DNA of 64,000 nucleotides from an uncultured Methanomicrobiales archaeon (GTDB lineage: Archaea; Halobacteriota; Methanomicrobia; Methanomicrobiales; Methanospirillaceae). A program made the position numbers and the translations under genes. The stretch spans positions 50,778 through 114,777 of the forward strand of contig CAIYHQ010000133.1 in the NCBI GenBank assembly GCA_903926075.1. Reading direction: 5' to 3'. Below, in pieces: positions 56,325 to 64,000 of the stretch (positions are counted from its first letter, which is position 1; every line of letters starts with the position of its first letter). The notes under the pieces are model-generated. The model was not told where the DNA came from. It saw nothing but the letters and a program-made list of their open reading frames with translations, and made no database searches.

Positions 56325-56830
56325 AGCAAATTAACTCGCTTCACTTTCATAACGCCACCTCCCATTCGGCACCGTGCTCCCTTCCCCGCCTCGCCGGTCT
56401 CCTGTATCGATATGCCAGTAATTGCAAGAATTTCTCTCGCCAGAATTAATTCAAGCCCTAAGTTTTTCCCAAAGTCCCGCTCGAAGATCATTTCTTCTTA
56501 TCCTCCGAAATCCCATCGCCATCGTCCTTGCACACTATGACATGATCCCCTTCACTGTTTTCAACAGTGAACCGGAAGGCTGTGATCTTCCTACAATATT
56601 GCATCGCATTATTTATCAGGTTGTAAAAAACCCTGACAATCAGCGGATCGGCAAACATTTCCGTTCCGACTGGGATGTCGTTGTTCACCACGAGCTTTCC
56701 GGTCTAGGCTTGCTTTGCCACAGTATCTACAAGTATCCGGCAATCCTGTCAGGTGGGAGCATGGATACCGATCTCCTCATATTCCATGATGAGCCGGATC
56801 ATGTCAGAATAGAATACTTTACAGACGGTT
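56325..56830 (-). pseudogene. Histidine kinase C-terminal remnant (copy 2)
   Basis: Inverted, decayed copy of the end of the kinase at 50977-54408. MIRLIMEYEEIGIHAP, NNDIPVGTEMFADP, FYNLINNAMQYC and DDGDGISED align with the intact kinase, but two in-frame stops precede the conserved part and a frameshift follows EDKKK; the end (REILAITGISIQETGEAGKG) is in another frame. The match continues past the parent stop codon, so flanking DNA was copied too. Confidence 0.8.
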
Positions 56831-56836
56831 ACCCCT

Positions 56837-57304
56837 CTAGCTCATCACTACTTTCTTAAACATTTCAAGGGGGAGTGTTTCTGGCTTCACATAATCCGAT
56901 TCTTTGAGCCGGCGGGAGATCTTGTATCTGATTAACGCTTCATCGGATGTAATAAAGTAATCGCAGTCGTAAGCCATTGCGTATGCAAGGTGTGTTCGGT
57001 CTGTCTTCTGACTGATAATCCGGCCGTCGGTTAAGTCCTGTGAAAATTCATAGCAGATAACCGCTACACCATCATTAGGAACGAGAATCGTAATCTTCCA
57101 TTCATTGAGAAGTGAAAAAAAACCGGTCAGGTGTTCTGCAAATTTTGCATCTCGTTTCATTATTAGTATTACTTCACCGATCACCGACAGAGATGTAAAT
57201 ATGAGATAGTCCCGGTTGACTGCGTGATTGATGAGGGTTTTCCTGTCCTGATTTAACAGGCAGTCAAAAAAGATTCCGGTATCAAGAAATACTCTTTTAC
57301 TCAT
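56837..57304 (-). CDS. PIN-domain toxin (VapC-like)
   Basis: 155 residues. PIN ribonuclease fold: FLDTGIFFD near 6 with the first catalytic Asp, VIGEV near 41, TDRTHLAYAMAYDCDYFIT near 117 with the central acidic residues and a final DEAL. All acidic positions are present, so it should be an active Mg-dependent RNase. Its ATG overlaps the stop codon of the small upstream gene by one base (TAATG), the layout of a toxin-antitoxin operon. It appears intact in a region where all else is broken. Cytoplasmic; its RNA target is unknown. Confidence 0.85.
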   Translation of the reverse strand: MSKRVFLDTGIFFDCLLNQDRKTLINHAVNRDYLIFTSLSVIGEVILIMKRDAKFAEHLTGFFSLLNEWKITILVPNDGVAVICYEFSQDLTDGRIISQKTDRTHLAYAMAYDCDYFITSDEALIRYKISRRLKESDYVKPETLPLEMFKKVVMS

Positions 57305-57486
57305 TATGCAAGAGCACGGTATTTCTGGACGCGTCGCTCTGCCTCTTCACGGCTGAGGGCAAAGACTACCAGACCATCAGGACCAACGCCACCGCCATAG
57401 GGAAGCATCCCCCGTTGATAAGGAACTCCCACAACTTTTTTTGGATCATACTCTTCAGGCAATAGCTTCACTCCTTTATATACCAT
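57304..57486 (-). CDS. Probable antitoxin of PIN toxin
   Basis: 60 residues, upstream of and overlapping the PIN gene by one base. Sequence MVYKGVKLLPEEYDPKKVVG onwards ends in a helix, SREEAERRVQKYR, fit to bind the toxin. No DNA-binding domain of the AbrB or RHH type is clear at the N-terminus, so it belongs to an unclassified antitoxin group. Position and size are the evidence for its role. Confidence 0.65.
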   Translation of the reverse strand: MVYKGVKLLPEEYDPKKVVGVPYQRGMLPYGGGVGPDGLVVFALSREEAERRVQKYRALA

Positions 57487-57584
57487 ATATCAATAACCCG
57501 TAATCAATGTTTTTAACCGCCCTCGATTTCAAACTCGATCTGGTTGAACCAGGAACTTGTAAATACATTCTTCTGGTATTATTA

Positions 57585-57870
57585 GTCACCCTTCACTCCC
57601 ATGACGCCACTTTCCATTCGGCACTACCCACCTAAACCACTTGTTCATCGAAATGATCCCCTTTAATTGCCGGCAGCAGAAACCGGATAGAATATACGGT
57701 TCCTCCTGTTGTATTGATTTCAATACTCCCCTGCAACTAATGCTCTACAATAAACCGGATAAGGAACCGTCCGAGTGTGTGGGACATAGAGACATCATTT
57801 CCTTCTGCCATCCCTATGCCATTATCTGCAACGATACGCAAATGCAGATTTCGGTACCATGGAGTGGCCA
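57585..57870 (-). pseudogene. Histidine kinase remnant, HisKA_2-type ATPase end
   Basis: On the minus strand NLHLRIVADNGIGMAEG, then SHTLGRFLIRFIVEH, a stop, LQGSIEINTTGGTVYSIRF is the HATPase end of a HisKA_2/HWE-type kinase, interrupted by one stop. It runs into a third copy of the 3' end of the 51-54 kb kinase (about 57585-57625). The rest of 57487-58283 has no gene; a worn IDNVTYGLGAS near 58020 may belong to the same kinase. Confidence 0.65.
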
Positions 57871-58283
57871 TCTTTGCGACGATTTCACCAAAGAGGAATT
57901 GACACAAGTCATGAAAACGTTATCTGATGAGAAACTTATATTGGTAACAGGTGGAAGTTTTCCGGGATGTTTACGGTTCAGTGTGCTGTCAATATTGAGG
58001 CACCCAAGCCGTAGGTCACATTATCAATTAATCTGAAGAGAATTAGGTAAACTTTTTCGCCAATTCATGACAGAGCATACTAACATGAATCCCAGAGTTA
58101 CCCGTTTTCCTGTCAGTGGTATGGAGGTGACTCCTCTGCAGGATCATCCGGTCCTGCCATTCCCCTGTGAGGCACAGTCAATTTCCGCACCGGATACCTC
58201 CTACCATTGGCGTCCCGTTAGCCCGGATGGCAGGGCACAGTAATACACAATAGAATCAATCCACGAAATTATGGGGAAATTTT

Positions 58284-58797
58284 ATGCAATGGTCACGCTA
58301 TAACAGATTATTCAGAAAAGGACACTGTGGCGGTTTCCTCTACAATGCCCAATCCAACACGCGGCAGCCTGCTTTGACACTTCCAGACTCGGTCTGACCA
58401 TTTGCCCTACGCTCCGGTGCAACTTCCGCTGTCCTTACTGCTTCGAGCAGAGTCAGCTGAACGGGGCAATGATGACCCAAAAGACCATGGATCGGCTGGT
58501 CGACTTCATCAAGGACTACAAGGATATCCGGCATCTATCCGTCGCCTGGTATGGTGGCGAACCACTCCTGGCTTTCGATACGATCTGCACCCTGACCGGG
58601 CAGTTCAGGAACTTGGGTCTCACCTACGAAAAAGCTGGTCTGGTAAACAACGGCTACCTGTTGGACGATGAGAAGATCAACAAACTTAATGATCTCATGA
58701 TCGCGTCAATCCAGATCACCCTGGACGGTCCGCGGGAGGTGCACCACACCCGGCGGGTCCTCGCCAACGGGGGTCCTACCTTCGACCGAAAAGAACT
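58284..58797 (+). pseudogene. Radical SAM/SPASM maturase-like remnant
   Basis: Begins at ATG 58284 with WSRYNRLFRKGHCGGFLYNA, a typical N-terminus of the family. The frame then shifts after a small deletion, and ICPTLRCNFRCPYCFEQS carries the CxxxCxxC cluster motif. AWYGGEPLLAF and IQITLDGPREVHH follow, but the sequence ends at about 58797 where an inverted kinase fragment begins. Internally deleted and 3'-truncated, so dead. Relatives mature peptides or sulfatases. Confidence 0.75.
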
Positions 58798-58799
58798 GC

Positions 58800-59207
58800 A
58801 CTCGCGCCTGTTAGGAATTTTTCGGCAATCCTGCGTGATGTGGACCGTTTCAAAGAAAATATGGCCATTTTTAATAAGTTCCTGAAACCCGTCCCTCACT
58901 CTCTCGCAGTGCTTGTTCCTTCAGGGTAAGTTCATCTAGATTAGCACGGAGTTCCTTATCAGTTGCAGCTAGTTCCTCATAGGCCGCATGGAGTTATTTC
59001 AACAAGAAACTGGATTCCGTCCATACCTGGCATCTGGTAATCGGAAATTATTGCATCAAATTTTTCCTTATTGAGGAAGTCTAATGCCGCAGATGCAGAA
59101 TCAATGGTTGTAACAGAAAAATCACCTGATTCCTCAAGGAATAATTTTCCGATCTCGAGAAGACCGGATTCGTCATCAACATAGAGGACCCGGATAGCAT
59201 CTGCCAT
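58800..59207 (-). pseudogene. Sensor kinase N-terminal remnant (REC, coiled coil, PAS)
   Basis: Begins MADAIRVLYVDDESGLLEIG at ATG 59207; REC continues to MDGIQFLVEI and is then lost. A coiled piece, AAYEELAATDKELRANLDEL, and a PAS piece, NGHIFFETVHITQDCRK, follow in other frames. The parent was a kinase of the same type as the intact one at 51-54 kb; internal deletions removed most of it. Confidence 0.75.
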
Positions 59208-59759
59208 TAGACTCTATTGTCTGTTTCATTGTAAATACATGTTTACACTAAGATTTCGGATATCTTTGTTTCCCTGGACACCCCTCAATTTGTCCAGGCA
59301 ATAAGGTGCACCAGTTAATTGGCGATACATGGAGGCCCATATTCTCCCAAGCGTGTAAGTACTTACGGGATGGGTGGGTGGAACTGTTCACATGAATAAC
59401 CGACGGTCTTTTTCTTACTCGAATAACCCGCCGGGAAGTTAACACTCAATTAACCATCGGGCGATTGATGGACATGGTAAGATTACCCGGTAATGTGTTC
59501 TCGCAATAAACCGTCATCCTCCCGGTTTAAAGAAGAAGGATTAATCAACAGACGATTACAGAAGGACGATGATTATTAACTGTGGCAAGAAGAGACTAAA
59601 CAATCATGATTCCAACCGTTACTATAGCGTCAAAATCAGGTTAGTTTTTAGGATACTAAAATTTCGCAATTGAACCCTGTTTTTCAGATTTATACCAAAT
59701 ATGAAATTTTTTTCGGTGGATCCGTAGTGCTATATAGTAGTGGAACGTTACACTAATTT
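59208..59759. other. Region without a supportable gene
   Basis: About 550 bp. Only short, poor reading frames are seen on either strand. A TATATAGTAG-like stretch at about 59731-59740, before the transposase-like gene, may be its promoter. No terminal inverted repeats of an insertion sequence were found by eye. Confidence 0.4.
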
Positions 59760-60552
59760 ATGAGTTATATACGAAAGAACATCCGCCACAACAAAAATGG
59801 CGAAATCAGAGTTTACTACAGCGAGGTGGAATCTATTCGAATGGATGGGAAAGTAAAACAGCGGCATATCAGATCTTTAGGTACTGATCCGCTCGTCCCC
59901 ACCAATTTTTCAATAAATGATGCACAATTCTCCTATTTAGCGGTTCGACTTATGCAGGGGAATTTATCTCCGACAGAGATTTTTGATTTGCTAGAGGATA
60001 TGGGCCAACCAGTTTTGAGGGATTCGCTGAAACGCATAGGCATCACCTACGATTTTGAAAAAAAAACGTTCTTTATCTTCCTATTTTACCAGAAGAACTC
60101 GAAAAGGTCCAAGATGAATGCCCCATCTGCAAACAAAAACTCCTCGTTAAACGAAAACAGGTGAGGCAGGTAACGAAATTGTGTTTATGGCGAAAGAAGG
60201 TGAGACAGGAATTACCTTAGATGCTCAAACTATCACCACAGAAAACAAAAAATATGTAAAGACGTTCCAGGAAGGGTTGAATTTGTTATATGGAAACCCA
60301 ATAGTTATTGTCAGAGATATGAGCAAACAGATAAGTGATGCTGCAACAGACGTCTTTCCAGGGGTGCAGCAACAAATATGTCACTACCATTTCGTTCAAA
60401 ATCTTGGAAAACTTCTCTTTAAAGAGAGATATGCCGCATTCAGAAAAAACATTGTAAATATGCGAATTTTAAGTCAACTCAAAAAAATGAAAGTTGATAT
60501 TAGCACTAGGTTAGGTAAAGATTCTGAAAATATTTTGGTCTTATCAGTGTAA
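59760..60552 (+). pseudogene. Transposase-like gene, frameshifted
   Basis: N-terminal part (SYIRKNIRHNKNGEIRVYY, then MDGKVKQRHIRSLG) resembles archaeal transposase-related proteins. At about 60058-60066 a run of A (nine) shifts the frame; the true continuation is LYLPILPEELEKVQDECPIC with a Cys pair, then a second shift near 60170 leads to the DDE-like part, NPIVIVRDMSKQISDA and QQQICHYHFVQNLGK. Two frameshifts and no visible ends, so inactive. Family within the transposases not settled. Confidence 0.6.
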
Positions 60553-60553
60553 A

Positions 60554-61170
60554 AGCCCGTCAAATCATGCTCAGCTTAATTCAATGATCTCAAAAGCACG
60601 AGTAAGATAGGAAGAGCGTCCTGAAAATGAACAGGAAGAGTTCAAAAAAGTCCTCACTTCATATCTAAGGATTTATGCATTTTTATCACAGATACTACCC
60701 TATCCCGACCTTGATCTCGAGATCCTCTATGCATATGGGAGGGCTCTAGCTAATGCCATCAAAAGTGAAAAACCCGGAATAGTTTACCGTTTTGATGATG
60801 ATGTAACCCTCCAGTATTACAGATTACAGAAGGTATGCGAAAATAATCAGATAGAATTGGAGAAAACGGGTGGTTCCACAATCAGCGGGCCGACTGACGT
60901 TGGTACCGGAGTGAAGACAGGAGAAAAAACTCCATTGTCAAAAATTATCGGAGACCCTTAACGAACGGTTCGGGACAGAATTTACTGGCGCGGACCAATT
61001 ATTCTTTGATTCTATCCAGAAAGACGCTGCCGGAAATGCAAAACTGATACAGGCTGCAAAAGCCAATAATATGAATAAATTCGGGTTTGCCCTGACAGAA
61101 TACCTGATTAAAAAGGTCTACCAGGAGATAACAGCAGGTGAACGAAAAAAATATCTAAAGAATGGATCCG
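60554..61170 (+). pseudogene. hsdR: Type I restriction HsdR, C-terminal remnant
   Basis: Reads NHAQLNSMISKARVR, a stop, EEFKKVLTSYLRIYAFLSQI and ILYAYGRALANAI, then a frameshift at about 60956 and ETLNERFGTEFTGADQLFF, then EYLIKKVYQEITAGERKKYL: the C-terminal helical region of type I restriction subunit R. The motor and nuclease domains are absent. It abuts the transposase-like gene at about 60552, which may mark an insertion that split the gene. Dead. Confidence 0.7.
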
Positions 61171-61173
61171 GAA

Positions 61174-63579
61174 TTAGACCTTTTTGATAATTGCAGGCCC
61201 AGGTCCCATCCCGAGGATTTTGGGGATGGAGATGATAGACACATTCCATGGCTTGGGGTTGTCCTCAGCTATTACGCTCAGGAAGTACGTACCGGATTTC
61301 GGAATATTGATTATCCGGAATGTTTCGGGAGAGAACCTGCTGAAGTTCGGTTGGACAAACGTATTATTCATATTCATAAGTTGACTCCCGTTTGAGAACA
61401 TGAGTTCATACACCGGCGATGCTGTCCCGGTCTCTTCCCTCTGGAAGATATAGTTTCCTTTCTCCAGCGTAAAGGACGGTGAAACCATGGTACCAGAACC
61501 TGAGAGGTTCACAGGCATCTTCAGGGGAGTTTTCATATCAAACCGGCTTATCTGTGCTGTCCAGGTACCGGAACCTGATATGTTAACTAAGCATTCATCT
61601 TTTGCCGGGATTCCATAGGCAAGACTGCCATCATAGGGGCTGGTCATCCGGATATCTGAAAACTCTCCCCAACTCTGTTTGCATTGCTGATTGAACCGCA
61701 TTTTCTGAGGGTCTTTAGCCTGGAACGATACGAGGATAACCCCGGGATCCAGCATTAAACTAGTACTTGGCTGATCATTTGATAAATTGGCAAGAGATAA
61801 TCCGGTTGATTGAACTGACTTAACAGTGAAAGCAGTGGGTTTAATTGCTTGCTTATTTTTGGTTGATTGTGTAGATACACTTACTCCTTGTGGATCATAA
61901 TGAACCCGAACCGGGCCCGTAAACTCGTTAAAGAGCAGGTCTCCATCTTCCAGATACTGTAGAATAGCATAACCACCGTTTCCAAGGTTGATATTTCCAA
62001 ATATTGTCTGGTGTACTGTTTTACCCGTGTTCCAGTCAAGACCAAGGACCTCCCAGCCTTTCGGTGACCGGTATCCGTTTATGACTGCCATGTTGCCGGC
62101 ATCACAATGGATAGGGATCATGCTGGTCGATGATACATCAGATCGTGCCCAAACCGATTCCCATTTATGTTCGGTCGTATTCCACAAAAACCGCTCAACA
62201 CCGTAAGATGTCTCATACGCTGGACCCATGAGTGAAACCTGCAGGATCTTGTTCTTTCCAATGAGGTCTGAACTAATATTCAGTGGTATGTTATTGACCA
62301 CAAAGGCTCCATATCCCTTGACTGTAACAGACTGCTCAGACTGGATCCACTCAGGGAGAGGAGAAAAGCCACAGGTGACCGGTATCTGCCCGGCGATTCG
62401 TGTTCCATTTTTAGGGATATTATCCCGCCAGAAGGCAACAAGGTTCATGTGCTTTGCTCCGTCGGTGATGACCACAAGTTTGTCCTTATTATTACCAACC
62501 CCCATAAGGGTCGGTGTAGATCCGGTTCCACTCCCGAACTTGATGATCGGGGGCTGGGTCGAGTAGGTATAGGGGGAAGTCCAGGCCCCGTCTGCTTCGG
62601 CATCTGATAGGGCTGTTCCGTTCCAGACTAATTTATGCATAATTTTGTCGCTTGCAACATACAGGCCATTCTTCTCGTCTACAGCTAGTGAATTATATAC
62701 GATCTCATCATCACCGAACGGGTAAAATGACGCTTTTTTCGTATCAAGATTGCGGGGGATGACAGCGACTCCGTTAGTGAAAAGAATGATGAGAAAACCA
62801 TCATATGTCATCGAGAGACCACGGATCTGTGCATCTTTGGGATAGTTCTCACCCTGGATGGAGGTTAACACATCCTGGATCACTGCTCTGGGAATTATCC
62901 CTTCGGTGGGATTAGCGGGATTCTTCAGGACAAAGGCATACAGACTCTTTCCGTAGTTGGAGTAAAGGGTGTTCTCATTATCTACTACCGGGTAACCCCC
63001 GTTTCCTAACCGGTATCCATAGTTAACATTAAAGAGCTCCTGTAAGGTACGGTCCATAGAGGTTGCATTCATTCCGACTGCAGAAGATTCCCCGAACTTT
63101 CTGAAGTTCTCATCGGGAATCGCGGGTAGTGCATTAGCTGTCGCATTGGCTAGTGCTTCAAATGAGGCGACGGCTTTCAAGTTCTCTCCACTTATATCCA
63201 CATATGTTACACGATCAGACCCGACCGCCCACATATAATTCTTGTCGGTAGAGACAAGCGTCATACCATTAACAGGTCCGCCATAAACTATCGGCTCTGT
63301 CTTCAGGTCAATGGTGAAAACACCCTTTGGGGGGCCATAATTGGTTGAATCACTCTGTGATGAGTCAAAGTGGGTGAGGGCATATAATGGAGCTGCAAGA
63401 TAGGGATTTGGTACCGGTCCACTTACATCCGTGCTCCCTGCCTGCACATATCCAACTTGATTATTTTCTGCTGATACCAGAGGGACGGTAATGCATAAAA
63501 GTGCAAGGATGCAGACCGATATAACGACCTGCCATGATATTCTCTTATTTAGAATCATCAGATTATGGATAGTTTTCAT
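61174..63579 (-). CDS. Large secreted beta-propeller-like protein
   Basis: 801 residues. Signal peptide about 1-37 (ALLCITVPLVSAEN). Residues about 90-560 are repetitive beta with many GG/DG turns (VYGGPVNGMTLVSTDKNYMW, SMTYDGFLIILFTNGVAVIP, SLAVDEKNGLYVASDK), fitting a six- to eight-bladed propeller of YVTN/PQQ-like type. The C-terminal 120 residues look like a beta-sandwich with GNYIFQREETGTASPVYELM and SGTYFLSVIAED; the end is KILGMGPGPAIIKKV. No membrane anchor. Function unknown; a second copy follows upstream. Base composition is more G+C-rich than the array at 23-28 kb. Confidence 0.78.
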   Translation of the reverse strand: MKTIHNLMILNKRISWQVVISVCILALLCITVPLVSAENNQVGYVQAGSTDVSGPVPNPYLAAPLYALTHFDSSQSDSTNYGPPKGVFTIDLKTEPIVYGGPVNGMTLVSTDKNYMWAVGSDRVTYVDISGENLKAVASFEALANATANALPAIPDENFRKFGESSAVGMNATSMDRTLQELFNVNYGYRLGNGGYPVVDNENTLYSNYGKSLYAFVLKNPANPTEGIIPRAVIQDVLTSIQGENYPKDAQIRGLSMTYDGFLIILFTNGVAVIPRNLDTKKASFYPFGDDEIVYNSLAVDEKNGLYVASDKIMHKLVWNGTALSDAEADGAWTSPYTYSTQPPIIKFGSGTGSTPTLMGVGNNKDKLVVITDGAKHMNLVAFWRDNIPKNGTRIAGQIPVTCGFSPLPEWIQSEQSVTVKGYGAFVVNNIPLNISSDLIGKNKILQVSLMGPAYETSYGVERFLWNTTEHKWESVWARSDVSSTSMIPIHCDAGNMAVINGYRSPKGWEVLGLDWNTGKTVHQTIFGNINLGNGGYAILQYLEDGDLLFNEFTGPVRVHYDPQGVSVSTQSTKNKQAIKPTAFTVKSVQSTGLSLANLSNDQPSTSLMLDPGVILVSFQAKDPQKMRFNQQCKQSWGEFSDIRMTSPYDGSLAYGIPAKDECLVNISGSGTWTAQISRFDMKTPLKMPVNLSGSGTMVSPSFTLEKGNYIFQREETGTASPVYELMFSNGSQLMNMNNTFVQPNFSRFSPETFRIINIPKSGTYFLSVIAEDNPKPWNVSIISIPKILGMGPGPAIIKKV

Positions 63580-63756
63580 AAGGTATACCTACAATTGATT
63601 ATCATTTTTTCCCATTTATAATTAAGGTCAGTTCTAATTCCAAAAACAGGAGTTTGCGACTAATTTAGTGAATTCAGATACGACAAATTTCAGTGTCATG
63701 GTGACTATGATTCAGATTCGAATACCAAAAAAATTATCTGGAGAACGGGCCTGGAA

Positions 63757-64000
63757 TTAGACCTTTTTGCTAATTGCAGGCCCTGGTCCCATCCCGAGAA
63801 TTTTGGGGATGGAAATGATAGATACATTCCATAGCTTGGGGTTATCCTCAGCGATTACGCTAAGGAAATACGTTCCGGATTCCGGAATATTGATGATCTT
63901 GAAGGTTTCGGGAGAGAACATGCCGAACCTCGGCTGGACAAACGTATTATTCGCATCCATTAGTTCACTCCCATTTGAGAACATGAGTTCATACACCGGC
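63757..64000 (-). CDS. C-terminal part of a second beta-propeller-like paralogue
   Basis: Open frame running off the window end; the visible 81 codons (YELMFSNGSELMDANNTFVQ, SGTYFLSVIAEDNP, ending AISKKV) are closely similar to the end of the 801-residue protein. The two lie in tandem on the minus strand, so a recent gene duplication. 63580-63756 between them has no gene. Confidence 0.8.
   Translation of the reverse strand, partial: PVYELMFSNGSELMDANNTFVQPRFGMFSPETFKIINIPESGTYFLSVIAEDNPKLWNVSIISIPKILGMGPGPAISKKV

Noticed and set aside
58402..58671. Separate 89-residue frame in the radical SAM remnant
   Set aside because: The other frame carries the CxxxCxxC and GGEP motifs, so this one is a shadow.
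54409..61170. Integrated virus or plasmid
   Set aside because: No capsid, terminase, replication or integrase gene; only assorted gene fragments.

Overview
The window looks like chromosomal DNA of a methanogenic archaeon, most probably of the order Methanomicrobiales. Visible support: a 68-residue archaeal histone, TATA-box promoters, a tRNA gene without an encoded CCA tail, a DUF2070 membrane protein, an archaeal PolB2-type polymerase, many REC/PAS proteins and histidine kinases with an RHD-type H-box, and secreted proteins with PKD, PEGA, CARDB and dockerin-like modules. The order-level placement is inference; no marker gene such as mcrA or 16S rRNA lies in the window.

Layout. 0-14.4 kb: a Nudix hydrolase, a phosphoesterase coupled to a secreted SGNH-like protein, a lipoprotein, a REC-PAS protein next to a metallo-beta-lactamase-fold protein, a Kup potassium transporter, a secreted serine hydrolase, tRNA-Arg(GCG), a Cache-HAMP sensor with a small partner, a TPR protein, a DUF4349 lipoprotein and an acidic unknown. 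14.5-22.9 kb: histone, a winged-helix plus ParA-like pair, aldehyde dehydrogenase, two convergent secreted papain-fold proteins (one with dockerin-like repeats, one PKD plus YiiX-like) and a CBS/DRTGG family II pyrophosphatase. 23.1-28.2 kb: a tandem array of three paralogous secreted cysteine-rich proteins plus a small secreted protein, all with TATA boxes about 25 nt before the start codon. 28.2-36.8 kb: cardiolipin synthase, a MacB-like ABC export operon, DUF2070, a likely small RNA, an AlkA-like glycosylase and a 4Fe-4S protein. 36.9-41.6 kb: a signalling operon of REC-multiPAS, STAS protein, RsbW-like ATPase, Cache-HAMP sensor and small partner; the last two are paralogues of the pair near 10-11 kb. 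41.6-50.2 kb: an inactivated PolB2 with a degenerate RecA-like partner, a creatininase-family enzyme, a PKD-TPR protein and a 1199-residue secreted repeat protein related in its tail to the 23-28 kb family.

50.2-61.2 kb is a region of gene decay beginning around a large hybrid histidine kinase. It holds pieces of kinases (three copies of one kinase 3' end, two of them inverted), MFS transporter, radical SAM protein, transposase and type I restriction HsdR, a secreted-protein gene broken by one in-frame stop, and one apparently intact PIN-domain toxin-antitoxin pair. 61.2 kb to the end carries tandem paralogues of a large secreted beta-propeller-like protein; the second runs off the window.

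The themes are extracellular proteins and signal transduction. The strongest candidates for undescribed biology are the cysteine-rich secreted family with its sequon-dense C-terminal tail, the archaeal partner-switching module with Cache-HAMP sensors that lack an output domain, and the small RNA near 34.8 kb.
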